Counted from the first letter of the stretch, positions 1-8,671 are shown. The stretch is 12,746 nucleotides of DNA from UBA3478 sp049596955 (GCA_049596955.1 JBMYMD010000034.1:1-12746), one strand, 5' to 3'. Made by a program: numbers and translations. Notes: generated by a model not told the origin, from the sequence alone.

Positions 1-27
1 AGTCTTTCCACCTTTTTTATTTTACAA

Positions 28-52
28 AAAAAGGGGCGCTAAGCCCCTTTTT
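28..52 (-). terminator. Bidirectional rho-independent terminator after the superoxide dismutase gene
   Basis: A perfect 10-bp stem (AAAAAGGGGC at 28-37 with GCCCCTTTTT at 43-52) encloses the loop GCTAA. Read on the minus strand it lies 26 bases past the dismutase stop and runs into seven T residues, as expected of an intrinsic terminator. The plus strand also ends in T residues, so it may serve a convergent gene off the left edge. Bases 1-27 show no other feature. Confidence 0.85.
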
Positions 53-77
53 GAATATTAATACTATTGTTTATTTA

Positions 78-683
78 TTATTGAGCTGCCTCAAAACGTT
101 TGGCAACTTCAGACCAGTTAATTACGCTAAAAAACGCTTCTATATAATCAGGTCTGCGGTTTTGATAGTTAAGGTAATAGGCGTGTTCCCAAACATCAAG
201 CCCCAATATAGGCGTACCGCCACATCCAATACCCGGCATAAGCGGGTTGTCTTGATTGGCAGTCGCGCAGACCTCCAAACGCCCCCCCTTATGAACACAC
301 AGCCACGCCCATCCTGATCCAAACTGGGTAGCAGCAGCTTGCGCAAAGGCTTCTTTAAACTTTTCAAAAGAACCGAAAGAAGCACCGATGGCATCGGAAA
401 GCGCCTCGGAGACCGCTTCACCGCCTGCCCCCATGACCTCCCAAAACAGGCAGTGATTGTAGTAGCCACCTCCGTTGTTTCGGACTGCGGCATTGTTCAT
501 GTCCAGTTGGGAAAGAATCGCTTCGATTGAACTGTTTTCAGCAGGAGTACCGGCGATGGCAGCATTGAGTTTGGCTGTGTATCCGGCATGGTGTTTTGAA
601 TGGTGTATTTCCATGGTGCGCGCATCTATGTGCGGCTCTAAAGCATCATAAGCATAAGGCAAAGTCGGAAGTTCGAAAGACAT
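78..683 (-). CDS. sodA: Superoxide dismutase, Fe/Mn family, manganese-type signature
   Basis: This 201-residue cytoplasmic enzyme converts superoxide to hydrogen peroxide and oxygen. Full-length family features are visible: N-terminal hairpin with EIHHSKHHAGY, the NNGGGYYNHCLFW segment, FGSGWAWL, and DVWEHAYYLNYQNRRPDY. The predicted metal ligands are His27, His77, Asp163 and His167. Gln144 in the TANQD segment and Gly in NNGGG are the choices usual for manganese enzymes rather than iron enzymes, although cambialistic members occur in Bacteroidota. An in-frame ATG at 707 would add eight residues, but it overlaps a -7 promoter element and no family member needs that extension, so the ATG at 683 is preferred. 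The gene is monocistronic, divergent from the helicase gene, and ends at a strong terminator. Confidence 0.96.
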   Translation of the reverse strand: MSFELPTLPYAYDALEPHIDARTMEIHHSKHHAGYTAKLNAAIAGTPAENSSIEAILSQLDMNNAAVRNNGGGYYNHCLFWEVMGAGGEAVSEALSDAIGASFGSFEKFKEAFAQAAATQFGSGWAWLCVHKGGRLEVCATANQDNPLMPGIGCGGTPILGLDVWEHAYYLNYQNRRPDYIEAFFSVINWSEVAKRFEAAQ

Positions 684-706
684 AATTTTTTGTTTGTAAT
701 GAAGCA

Positions 707-714
707 CAAATTTA
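707..714 (-). promoter_or_regulatory. Bacteroidota -7 promoter element of the sod gene
   Basis: On the minus strand these bases read TAAATTTG, an exact match to the TAnnTTTG -7 consensus of Bacteroidota. Transcription would begin near 701, giving a leader of about 20 bases before the ATG at 683. No TTG at the usual -33 spacing is obvious, so the call rests on the -7 element and its position in the divergent intergenic gap. Confidence 0.5.
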
Positions 715-735
715 TGTAATATTAGCCAATTCTGT

Positions 736-3700
736 ATGGAACAAAACCGACTTATTCACATGAGCAACCCACCACGGTTTAAGATTTACGACGCTTCTGC
801 TGGTTCAGGAAAAACCTACACCCTGGTGAAAGAGTTTCTAATCACAGCCCTATCAAGTCCCGCACCAGACAACTATCAGTCAGCGCTAGCCATCACGTTT
901 ACTAACAAAGCGGTTCAAGAAATGAAAACGCGGCTTTTGGAAGTACTTTCCCAATTTTCAGAAAAAAGGATGGTTACAAGCCCCACGGAACTGTTCGCGG
1001 ATGTGGCTCAAGAAATTGGCATTGACCATCATCAACTGCATTTTCGTTCAAGCCAAATGTTGACACATTTGCTTCAGTATTACTCTCATTTTTCAATTTG
1101 TACTATAGATCGACTTACCCACCAGATTGTTCGTACGTTTTCTAGAGACCTTGGTCTATCCTCGAGCTTTGAATTGGCACTAGACACAGAAACATTTTTA
1201 ATCCAAGCGGTGGACTTATTGATTGAAAAAGCGGGTACCGATCCACAACTTACACGTGTGTTATTGCGGTTTGTCACCTCCAAGGCCGACCAAGACAAAT
1301 CATGGGATGTGGCCTACGATTTAAATAAGGTAGCAAAACTGATTTACAACGAAAATCACCATGAACCCTTAAGAGAGACCGCCAACAAAACGTGGGATGA
1401 TTTTCAGGCTCTGGAGAAGATTCTGGTGAGCAATAAAGAAAACCTAAGCCAACAGTTGATTGTAAACACCCAAAAACTTCAAGAGCGCCTCAGCTCTTTC
1501 AAAATTAGCCAAGCATCATTCTCACACGGGGAGTTACCCAAACAAATTGCCAAAGTGTTAAAGAGAGAGTGGAACAAACTCCCCGGAACGCGGCTTATAG
1601 GTCAAATAGAAAAAGGGACCATATTAAAAAAATCCGCATCTTCAGAAGATCATGCAGCCATTGAATCTATACAGCCAGATTTAGAGAACTGGTTGGCATC
1701 GCTGTCTCAAACCCTACCCAAATTACGGCTAATAGACACTTTTTTGATACAGCTTGCTCCCCTTTCTGTTTTAAACGCACTGCATCTAACACTACATGAG
1801 ATCCAGTCTGAAAAAAACACCATGCTGCTCAGCGGCCTCAACACTATAATAGCCAATGCCATACAAGACACACCGACCCCGTTTATTTACGAACGCCTAG
1901 GGGTGCGCTACCAACATTATTACATAGACGAGTTTCAAGACACCTCAGCTTTGCAGTGGAACAACCTTTCTGCTTTGGCCGAACACGCACTCTCTACCGA
2001 ACACGGCAGGCTCATGTTGGTCGGAGACGCCAAACAAGCCATTTATCGTTGGAGAGGTGGATACCCAGAACAGTTTATGGCACTTTCAAAAGGCGCCAGC
2101 CCCTTTGAAGGAGTAAAGCCCAAAACCTCTCCATTGCCAAAAAACTACCGAAGCCTTGACAATATTGTTGAAACCAACAATTTGTTTTTTCGATTTATGG
2201 CCAAGGATTTGAAGATCTCAGATTACAGAAAACTATTCCTAAACGCCTCAGAACAAGAAAAAAACAATCATTCGGGGGGGTGGACGACCTTGTCATTTGT
2301 TGAGGGAGACCTTGTTGATGAAAGAACCCCATACTACTTAGAGGCCACATTGGATAGGGTAAAGGACGCACTTTCACGAGGCTATGCAAAGAGTGATATT
2401 TGTGTTTTGGTTCGCAAACACAAACAGGGGGTTGCTGTGACCGCTTTATTGAACCAACACGATGTGCAGGTGGTGTCTGCTGAAACCCTACTGATAGACC
2501 AAAGTACAGAAGTCAGCCTTCTTTTAGCTTTGTTGCGTCTCCGTATAGACAACCAACACCAAGCGGCCCGAAAAACGGTTTTATCCTATTTTACAACAGT
2601 TAACCAAGATGTATTTGATTGGCTTTCCATCCACTTAGAGGGTGATATTTATGCTATGTTTGAAGCGATCTGTGACACCCAATATGAGTTTTCGTTTGAT
2701 ACATTTCGTCAAAAAAAGACTTACAGTGCCCTTGAATATGCCATACAAAGTTTTCGGTTGACTCAAGAGGTTTCGGCCTTTTTATCGGGGCTGTTGGAGG
2801 AGGTGCTTCAACACAACGCCCAACAGTCTGTGAGCGATGCAGCGTTTTTGGCATATTGGGATGAGGTTAAAGAACAAAGGTCGGTTTCGGTACCAGAAAA
2901 TCTTGATGCAGTTCGTGTGATGACCATTCATAAAGCCAAAGGATTGGCTTTTCCAGTAGTGATCCTCCCTTTTGCAGACGCAGATATTTATGGCACAAAA
3001 TCCCCCGAGTGCTGGCACCCTGTGGAGGCTGACCAATACGCAGGTTTCCAACACATGCTAGTGCGCGCCAACACCCAACTCCAAGCCACTGGCTTGGTGG
3101 GAGAAGCCCTTTACTATAAACATCGTTCAGAACAGTTATTGGACGCCCTTAATGTGCTTTATGTCGCCATGACGCGACCCGAGCGTGAGCTACATATACT
3201 GACCCACGAATCTGAAAAAACAAACAGCTCTTACGCGGGCTTGTTTACAGCTTTTGTTAAAGAAAATAAACCCAAAAAAATTGCCTTCAACAGCTATGGA
3301 TTTGGCAGTCCAACAACCCAGCCCAACCCAACCCCAAAACCAACCATTCAGACCAAACCGTCAAAATGGATCGGCAATGCCACGCCAGCGGTCTTGTACC
3401 GTCACCAAAAACCGATTTGGGACCAGCCTCAGCGTGAGGCCGTTAACTACGGAAATCTTTTTCACGATCTGATGGCAGAGATATATGTCCAGGCTGATGT
3501 TGATGAAGTAGTTCAAAGCGCTATTTTTCAGGGAAGAATTGGCAAACAGGACGGCATCAATCTAAAAAAGAAAATACAAACATTGGTAAACATGCCTGAA
3601 CTGAGCGATTTTTTTGAGGTTGGGCACCGCAAGTTTAGAGAGCGAACATTATTTGCACCCGACGGAACCCAGCTTCGTCCCGACAGCTTTGTGATTTTGC

Positions 3701-3867
3701 CCAGCGGGAAAGTCTCTATATTGGACTACAAGACAGGGAATCGGCAAGTTACGCATGAAGACCAACTTCACACCTACGCAAGGTGTTTTAAGCAAATGGG
3801 ATACGACACAGACCGCCTCTTAATTCTTTATGTTGGAGAAATGTTAAAATTGGAACAGATTTCTTAA
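736..3867 (+). CDS. RecB/AddA-type UvrD-family helicase with C-terminal PD-(D/E)XK nuclease
   Basis: This is a 1043-residue cytoplasmic superfamily 1 helicase-nuclease that would unwind and resect double-strand breaks before RecA loading. Motifs in order: Walker A ASAGSGKT (20-27), motif Ia AITFTNKAVQEMK (52-64), DEFQDTS (398-404), VGDAKQAIYRWRGG (429-442), VRVMTIHKAKGLAFP (726-740) and LNVLYVAMTRPERELHIL (805-822). The C-terminal RecB-type nuclease shows GNLFHDL (His910), Asp983, DYKTG (Asp997, Lys999) and QLHTY (1010-1014), so both activities look intact. The partner is probably the AddB-like protein at 5316-8048, separated only by ompA. The ATG at 760 (MSNPPRFKIYD) places motif I at the distance I would expect from the N-terminus and may be the true start; neither start has a clear ribosome binding site. 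Assignment to AddA rather than RecB rests on the AddB-like neighbour and the absence of recC or recD here. Confidence 0.93.
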   Translation: MEQNRLIHMSNPPRFKIYDASAGSGKTYTLVKEFLITALSSPAPDNYQSALAITFTNKAVQEMKTRLLEVLSQFSEKRMVTSPTELFADVAQEIGIDHHQLHFRSSQMLTHLLQYYSHFSICTIDRLTHQIVRTFSRDLGLSSSFELALDTETFLIQAVDLLIEKAGTDPQLTRVLLRFVTSKADQDKSWDVAYDLNKVAKLIYNENHHEPLRETANKTWDDFQALEKILVSNKENLSQQLIVNTQKLQERLSSFKISQASFSHGELPKQIAKVLKREWNKLPGTRLIGQIEKGTILKKSASSEDHAAIESIQPDLENWLASLSQTLPKLRLIDTFLIQLAPLSVLNALHLTLHEIQSEKNTMLLSGLNTIIANAIQDTPTPFIYERLGVRYQHYYIDEFQDTSALQWNNLSALAEHALSTEHGRLMLVGDAKQAIYRWRGGYPEQFMALSKGASPFEGVKPKTSPLPKNYRSLDNIVETNNLFFRFMAKDLKISDYRKLFLNASEQEKNNHSGGWTTLSFVEGDLVDERTPYYLEATLDRVKDALSRGYAKSDICVLVRKHKQGVAVTALLNQHDVQVVSAETLLIDQSTEVSLLLALLRLRIDNQHQAARKTVLSYFTTVNQDVFDWLSIHLEGDIYAMFEAICDTQYEFSFDTFRQKKTYSALEYAIQSFRLTQEVSAFLSGLLEEVLQHNAQQSVSDAAFLAYWDEVKEQRSVSVPENLDAVRVMTIHKAKGLAFPVVILPFADADIYGTKSPECWHPVEADQYAGFQHMLVRANTQLQATGLVGEALYYKHRSEQLLDALNVLYVAMTRPERELHILTHESEKTNSSYAGLFTAFVKENKPKKIAFNSYGFGSPTTQPNPTPKPTIQTKPSKWIGNATPAVLYRHQKPIWDQPQREAVNYGNLFHDLMAEIYVQADVDEVVQSAIFQGRIGKQDGINLKKKIQTLVNMPELSDFFEVGHRKFRERTLFAPDGTQLRPDSFVILPSGKVSILDYKTGNRQVTHEDQLHTYARCFKQMGYDTDRLLILYVGEMLKLEQIS

Positions 3868-3872
3868 GTTTG
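3865..3872 (+). promoter_or_regulatory. -7 promoter element of the ompA-like gene, overlapping the helicase stop codon
   Basis: TAAGTTTG matches the Bacteroidota -7 consensus TAnnTTTG exactly, and its first three bases are the stop codon of the upstream helicase gene. A start of transcription near 3877 would leave a leader of about 18 bases before the ATG at 3895. A TTG lies at 3833-3835, slightly farther away than usual for a -33 element. The site lets the abundant outer-membrane protein be made independently of the repair gene. Confidence 0.55.
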
Positions 3873-3894
3873 CAATGAATCTTAATCTATCAAA

Positions 3895-5247
3895 ATGAAA
3901 ATTAAACATTTACTTGCCTCAATTACACTGGCATTCGCAATAAGCGTTACTGCCCAATCCCCTGAGAATCCATGGAAGGTTTCATTAGGAACCAACGGAG
4001 TTGACTTTTTTGAACGCTCAGGTGCGGAATATCAAATAGGTAATGACGGAGTTGCGTTTGAAAACGACCTCAATGTAGCCCCTTATTTGTCATACTTAGA
4101 AGTATCTCGCTTCTTGAACAACGGCATTTCTATCAATTTGGGTGGAACACTCAACCAAGTAGCACGCACCAATGGAAACGATGATTTGTATTACAGCATT
4201 GATGCTGGCGTAGCATTGTCTGCTAACTCTTTTGTAGACCTTGGAAAAATTGAACCAACCCTTTTAGGAGGTGTGGGAATCACGTCTATTGATAGTGATG
4301 CTTTCCCAACTGCCAATATAGGCCTGGGGCTTTCCCATTGGTTCAACGATAGTTTTGCATTATCTCTACAGGCCAAGAGAAAAGTGTTTTCTCGCGACCT
4401 TAATGATATGTTTGACATCAACGAAAACGGCGGAGACTATGTTGATCAGTTTACACTGGGTCTTTCTTTCGCTTTTGGCGATGGAGACGCAGATGAAGAC
4501 GGCGTTAAAGACAGCGTAGATGCTTGTCCAAACACGCCCGGCTCTCCTTTATTGGATGGATGTCCTGATGATGACGGAGACGGTATCAGAAATGGAGATG
4601 ATGCTTGTCCAAACGCGCCTGGCGTTGCAGCTTTGAACGGCTGTCCAGATGGCGACCAAGACGGGATTGCTGACAAAGACGATGCTTGTCCGGCTGCTGC
4701 AGGCCCTGCTGCTTTGGGAGGATGCCCAGATGCGGATGGCGACGGTCTTGCTGACAAGGATGACAACTGTCCACAAGTAGCCGGCCCAAAAGCGAATGGC
4801 GGATGCCCATGGCCAGACACAGACGGTGATGGCGTTGCCGACAAGGATGATGCATGTCCTGAGGTTGCTGGCGTTGCTACCAACGGTGGTTGTCCTCAGT
4901 ATCCACTTTCAGATTTGGCGGAGTTATCTGTAAAATTTGACACTGAAAATTCTGACTTGGATGCAGAAGCAGAAGCCCAATTGGCGGAAGCATATAAGAT
5001 TATTGACTCTAACGCTGGCGCCAAAATCAGCATTGAAGGTCATGCAGATAGTACGGGACCACAGAGCTATAACAATCCACTTTCAGAGCGACGAGCGGCT
5101 GCTGTAAAAGCCCATTTGGTTGCTGCTGGAATCGACGCAGATCGTTTGAGTACATTAGGCCACGGCGAATCAATGCCTGCTGCTGAGAACAACACCAAAG
5201 CCGGAAGAGCAGAAAACAGACGTGTAGAGTTTAAAGTATCCGAATAG
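3895..5247 (+). CDS. OmpA-family outer-membrane protein with thrombospondin type 3 repeats
   Basis: This 450-residue protein anchors the outer membrane to peptidoglycan. A signal peptide (about 1-20, cleavage near TA/Q) is followed by a region of about 170 residues that looks like an eight-strand beta-barrel. Residues 196-335 hold five thrombospondin type 3 repeats of the D-x-D-x-DG-x-x-D-x-x-D-x-CP kind, which bind calcium and form a rigid rod. Residues 340-450 are an OmpA C-terminal domain with ISIEGHADSTG (Asp385) and NNPLSERRAAAV (Arg399/Arg400), the side chains expected to hold meso-diaminopimelate. It has its own promoter element and a strong terminator, so it is probably a single-gene transcript inserted between two DNA-repair genes. 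The N-terminal barrel is inferred from alternating hydrophobic segments, not from a recognised motif. Confidence 0.93.
   Translation: MKIKHLLASITLAFAISVTAQSPENPWKVSLGTNGVDFFERSGAEYQIGNDGVAFENDLNVAPYLSYLEVSRFLNNGISINLGGTLNQVARTNGNDDLYYSIDAGVALSANSFVDLGKIEPTLLGGVGITSIDSDAFPTANIGLGLSHWFNDSFALSLQAKRKVFSRDLNDMFDINENGGDYVDQFTLGLSFAFGDGDADEDGVKDSVDACPNTPGSPLLDGCPDDDGDGIRNGDDACPNAPGVAALNGCPDGDQDGIADKDDACPAAAGPAALGGCPDADGDGLADKDDNCPQVAGPKANGGCPWPDTDGDGVADKDDACPEVAGVATNGGCPQYPLSDLAELSVKFDTENSDLDAEAEAQLAEAYKIIDSNAGAKISIEGHADSTGPQSYNNPLSERRAAAVKAHLVAAGIDADRLSTLGHGESMPAAENNTKAGRAENRRVEFKVSE
4480..4895 (+). repeat. Five degenerate tandem repeats encoding thrombospondin type 3 modules
   Basis: Within the ompA-like gene, units of about 75 to 84 bases each encode an aspartate-rich calcium loop, a DACP or DNCP turn and a GGCP or NGCP end. 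The copies have diverged in DNA sequence but keep the cysteine and aspartate positions, so they are protein-level repeats under selection rather than a recent expansion. Confidence 0.8.
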
Positions 5248-5270
5248 TACTTTAATATGTAACGACTCAT

Positions 5271-5303
5271 AAAACGCGGTGATTGTTTCACCGCGTTTTT
5301 TTA
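5271..5303 (+). terminator. Rho-independent terminator of the ompA-like gene
   Basis: A perfect 12-bp stem (AAAACGCGGTGA at 5271-5282 with TCACCGCGTTTT at 5288-5299) encloses a TTGTT loop and runs into a T-rich tail, 23 bases after the ompA stop. The next gene starts only 13 bases beyond it, so that gene needs read-through or a promoter within this short gap. Confidence 0.9.
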
Positions 5304-5315
5304 TTTTTAGTGTTT

Positions 5316-8048
5316 ATGGCAACAAGCTTTTTGGATTACATTGTCAAATCCGTTTCCGGCCATCGGTTAGAGAAGCTTTGCTTTGTTGTACCCAACCGAA
5401 GAGCGACCCTTTATCTTAATCAAGCCATATCCAAGACCCTTTCACAGCCTTGTATAGGGCCACAGGTTTTTGATATTGACGCCTTTGTTCGCGAGGTCTC
5501 AGGGGTAGAGGTTCCACCAAAAATGGAACTCATTTTTTCCCTTTACCAAAGTTATTGTCCTGCAGTAGACAAGCAAAAACGGGATGATTTCTCACTTTTT
5601 TTGGGCTGGGGGGAAACACTATTGAATGACCTCGATGCCATTGACCGCAATTTGATAGACAGAAAAGGGATTTTTGCCTATTTGAGCAGCTTATATCAAC
5701 TCAAATCGTGGGCGAAAGAGGAATCAAGTTTGGTAAAAAATTACTTGGGCTTTTGGGATGTATTGCCAGAAATATATGAGAATTTTATCACCACACTTAC
5801 ATCCAAAGGGCATGGCACATCGGGCAAGGCCTACAGAGAAGCGGTTGCTAGCTTTGAGGCCTACATAGAAGCACAGCCCGACACCCATTTTGTGTTTTGT
5901 GGGTTTAATGCATTGAGCCATAGTGAGTCCCACTTATTTCAATCGGCATTGGCACAGGAACGCGCCACCGTTTTTTGGGATATAGACCGTTTTTTTCTTG
6001 AGGACAAAACCCAACGCTCTGCACATTTTATAGCGGGCTATAAACAAAAGTGGCCTTTTTTTGAGAAAAACAATTTTTTGGGCATACACGAATCTTTTTC
6101 ACAGCCCAAGCAAATAGAAGTCATCGAAACGGCCGGAGTTTTGGGGCAGGCCAAACAGGTAGGCACCATACTCCAAGAACTTTCCAAGAACAAGCCCGAA
6201 TGGGAGCGTGTGGCTGTTGTGCTTCCTGACGAGTCGCTACTTGAACCGGTACTGCATGCTTTGCCATCCGAAATAGAGCGGCTCAATGTTACTATGGGCC
6301 AACCCCTAAAAGGGCATTCTTTATCAGCCCTTTTTGAGGCTGTTTTTGATCTTCAGTTGGGACGTTCTTTAGATAAAGGCTTTTATCACAAGCATCTTGA
6401 GCAGCTGCTTGGCCACCCCGTGATGGCACATCTTTCTCAGCACCACAAACTGGCCGACCCTACCCAGATTATGGCAGAACTAGTGAAGAGAAATCAAAGC
6501 TTTATTACTTCTGAAGCACTTTTCAAGCTTCACCCATTTGCGCACCAATTGGAATATATTCTGACCACTTGGAACACCCCTCAGCAAGCCGTATCATCAC
6601 TGTTGCGCCTAGTGGATGAAATACGGCCTGTTGTGGAGCAATTTGCACCCGACCAACAAGAAATCCTTTATCGGTTTTACACCCTTTTTAATCAGTTGGA
6701 CCAACAAATCAGCAAGTACTCCTTTGTTTCGGATCTGAGAACCTTACGCACTATTTATACTGTCCAAATTGCCACGCAAAAACTGTCTTATGAAGGCACG
6801 CCTCTTGAGGGATTGCAAATCATGGGGATGCTAGAAACCCGCTTGATTGATTTCGACACCGTTATATTGACGCAAGCCAGCGAAGGCATCCTTCCGTCGA
6901 TGTCCATAGACGATTCATGGATGCCCTATGATGTAAAGAAAAAACACGGTATCCCCACCCGAGACGAAAAAGAAGCGATCTATGCTTATCATTTTTTTAG
7001 GCTGATGTACCGAGCCAAACAGGTTTTTATTTTATACACCACCAATGGAGATGTGTTGGGTGGTGGTGAAATAAGTCGGTTTGTACGCCAGTGGAAACAT
7101 CACTTGCCCGCTACGCACAAGATGCAGTTTTTTACCCAACAGCAAACCACCCAATTGCCAAAGCCTGAGCCACAGATTCTCACAAAAACTGCAGGAGTCT
7201 TAAAAAGACTGAAAGAACTTGCTCAAAGCGGGTTTTCCCCTACTGCATTGGGGACCTACATAAGAAACCCCATACAGTTCTACGACCAATATTTGTTGCA
7301 GATTGAGGAAGCGGAAGAGGTTGAAGAATCCATAGCAGCCAATACTTTGGGCACGGTAGCACATGATTGTTTAGAGACTCTTTACAAGCCCTTTGAGGGG
7401 AAAGAATTAAGCGTTTCCTCCATAGAGAGCATCCAGTCGCAATTAGAGCCCACTTTGTCTAAAAAGTTTGTTTCCCATTTTGGGACGACAGGTCACAGTA
7501 CGGGCAAAAATTTGCTTTTGTTTACGGCAGCTAAGCACAACCTCAATCGGGCTTTAGATGCTGACAAACAGCTTATCCAGTCGGGGACAACCATTCAATT
7601 GATAGGGGTGGAGCTGCAAAAGAAAATCACCCGAAATTTTGAAGGCGTTCCATTTCCCATTTGTTTTAAGGGGGTTGTTGATAGGGTGGATAGGGTTGAT
7701 GGACAACTGCGGATTTTGGACTACAAGACCGGTACCACGGAGCCAAGAGAGCTTTTGTGTGATGACATAGCCTCTTTGAGCGAGGACCCCAAATACAGCA
7801 AGGCTTTTCAGGTGCTTTTTTACAGTATGTTGTTCGCAGACCAATTAGAGTCTAACGCGTCATTCACAGCAGGAATTTATTCAATAAAGAAGCCATCAAA
7901 CGGCTTCATGCCTTTTGGAATTAAAGGATCAGGGCGGAGCAAAAGAATCGAACTCACAACAGCCGACCTTAAAGCATTCGAAGAGATGTTAGCGCGCTTG
8001 GTGCGAGAAGTATTTCACCCAGAAGTGGCCTTTGTGGAGCCGTCTTAA
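5316..8048 (+). CDS. AddB-like PD-(D/E)XK nuclease, partner of the AddA-type helicase
   Basis: This 910-residue protein has an inactive-helicase-like body and a C-terminal RecB-type nuclease. The nuclease motifs are GTVAHDCLE (His683, Glu687), GVVDRVDRVDG (Asp789) and ILDYKTG (Asp802, Lys804). The N-terminus (LCFVVPNRRATLYLNQ) resembles the AddB fold, but I see no Walker A there, unlike the AddB of Firmicutes. The segment YIRNPIQFY (648-656) sits where Fe-S AddB proteins have Y-x-x-CP, so the first cluster cysteine is Asn651, and no cysteine cluster follows the nuclease; a Fe-S cluster is therefore unlikely. The ATG at 5316 was chosen because an upstream TTG at 5283 lies inside the terminator hairpin. 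The stop overlaps that of the convergent membrane-protein gene. The AddB assignment is by motif order and neighbour; overall similarity in this family is low. Confidence 0.88.
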   Translation: MATSFLDYIVKSVSGHRLEKLCFVVPNRRATLYLNQAISKTLSQPCIGPQVFDIDAFVREVSGVEVPPKMELIFSLYQSYCPAVDKQKRDDFSLFLGWGETLLNDLDAIDRNLIDRKGIFAYLSSLYQLKSWAKEESSLVKNYLGFWDVLPEIYENFITTLTSKGHGTSGKAYREAVASFEAYIEAQPDTHFVFCGFNALSHSESHLFQSALAQERATVFWDIDRFFLEDKTQRSAHFIAGYKQKWPFFEKNNFLGIHESFSQPKQIEVIETAGVLGQAKQVGTILQELSKNKPEWERVAVVLPDESLLEPVLHALPSEIERLNVTMGQPLKGHSLSALFEAVFDLQLGRSLDKGFYHKHLEQLLGHPVMAHLSQHHKLADPTQIMAELVKRNQSFITSEALFKLHPFAHQLEYILTTWNTPQQAVSSLLRLVDEIRPVVEQFAPDQQEILYRFYTLFNQLDQQISKYSFVSDLRTLRTIYTVQIATQKLSYEGTPLEGLQIMGMLETRLIDFDTVILTQASEGILPSMSIDDSWMPYDVKKKHGIPTRDEKEAIYAYHFFRLMYRAKQVFILYTTNGDVLGGGEISRFVRQWKHHLPATHKMQFFTQQQTTQLPKPEPQILTKTAGVLKRLKELAQSGFSPTALGTYIRNPIQFYDQYLLQIEEAEEVEESIAANTLGTVAHDCLETLYKPFEGKELSVSSIESIQSQLEPTLSKKFVSHFGTTGHSTGKNLLLFTAAKHNLNRALDADKQLIQSGTTIQLIGVELQKKITRNFEGVPFPICFKGVVDRVDRVDGQLRILDYKTGTTEPRELLCDDIASLSEDPKYSKAFQVLFYSMLFADQLESNASFTAGIYSIKKPSNGFMPFGIKGSGRSKRIELTTADLKAFEEMLARLVREVFHPEVAFVEPS

Positions 8049-8515
8049 GCCTTTTGACTTCGCAACACCGAAATGCCACAGTACAAATAAGAAACCGCCT
8101 GCAACAGCACAGCGGTACCGAGAAGCGGCAGAAAGGTTGGAAGATTTTCCATCACAAGCATAACGCCCTCCATTTCTTCTTCGTTTAAGTCATCGAAGGC
8201 GGGGTTTTGCTCCATTGCCTCCCAAAAAACCTCGACTCCAGCACCTTGAAGAACGCCCCAACCGACAAACATCAGAAGTGCAAACAGCCCCGCAAATACG
8301 GCATAAATCAAGACGCCATAAGTAAGCACTTGTTCAAACCCACTCACAGCAATTGCCGACAATTGCTTTCGTCTTGTGGACCATAGCCAGAAGGGAACCA
8401 AACCAGATAATAAAATACCGATTATAGAGCCGTTTATTGCATAGAGAAGAAAATGAAGCACTGACACTATCAGCGCTATATAATAGAAAAAAGTGTGGGT
8501 TTTTGATGTATGCAT
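8045..8515 (-). CDS. Small integral membrane protein, four predicted helices, function unknown
   Basis: I do not recognise a family for this 156-residue protein. Hydrophobic segments lie near 9-27, 29-45, 63-88 and 127-147, with a positively charged STRRKQ stretch after the second (cytoplasmic by the positive-inside rule) and an acidic loop at 100-117 rich in Glu and Asp. There is no cleavable signal peptide. The layout resembles small membrane proteins annotated as hypothetical in flavobacteria. The stop overlaps the convergent AddB-like stop by four bases around a CTTAAG palindrome. Only five bases separate its ATG from the stop of the 48-residue gene upstream, so the two are almost certainly co-transcribed. 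Confidence 0.85.
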   Translation of the reverse strand: MHTSKTHTFFYYIALIVSVLHFLLYAINGSIIGILLSGLVPFWLWSTRRKQLSAIAVSGFEQVLTYGVLIYAVFAGLFALLMFVGWGVLQGAGVEVFWEAMEQNPAFDDLNEEEMEGVMLVMENLPTFLPLLGTAVLLQAVSYLYCGISVLRSQKA

Positions 8516-8520
8516 TGTGT

Positions 8521-8667
8521 TTATTTTTTGGTGAGTCGTTCAATGACTTCAAGTGTGGTCATTAATGTGATTTTATGGACCGCATCTTTGTAGTCTCGAC
8601 GGTTAATTTTGTTGCTCAACACATCGATGAGCTCAGCCACAGTAGTCTCTGGGGAGATGGTTTTCAT
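8521..8667 (-). CDS. Hypothetical 48-residue soluble protein, first gene of a two-gene unit
   Basis: The minus strand encodes a complete small protein starting MKTISPETTVAEL and ending VIERLTKK with a TAA stop. It is not homologous to anything I recognise. It is charged and free of hydrophobic segments, with a probable helix at TVAELIDVLSNKI and another at TTLEVIERLTKK; cysteine is absent. Support for its reality: a sensible amphipathic pattern, a -7 promoter motif just upstream, and tight spacing (five bases) to the membrane-protein gene that follows. It could be a soluble regulator or partner of that membrane protein, but this is only a guess from order. Confidence 0.7.
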   Translation of the reverse strand: MKTISPETTVAELIDVLSNKINRRDYKDAVHKITLMTTLEVIERLTKK

Positions 8668-8671
8668 ATTT

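Noticed and set aside
2274..2280. Run of seven G residues in the helicase gene (also seven C at 282-288 in sod) as possible phase-variation tracts
   Set aside because: Both encode Gly-Gly codons within intact, conserved genes, and seven-base runs in housekeeping genes are not convincing evidence of phase switching.
4446..4883. Long antisense reading frames opposite the ompA-like gene
   Set aside because: They are shadows of the aspartate- and glycine-rich repeats, giving serine/proline low-complexity translations with no promoter or start context.
5283..5315. TTG-initiated N-terminal extension of the AddB-like protein
   Set aside because: The TTG lies in the loop of the ompA terminator hairpin and the extension is encoded by the terminator's T tract; the ATG at 5316 is far more likely.
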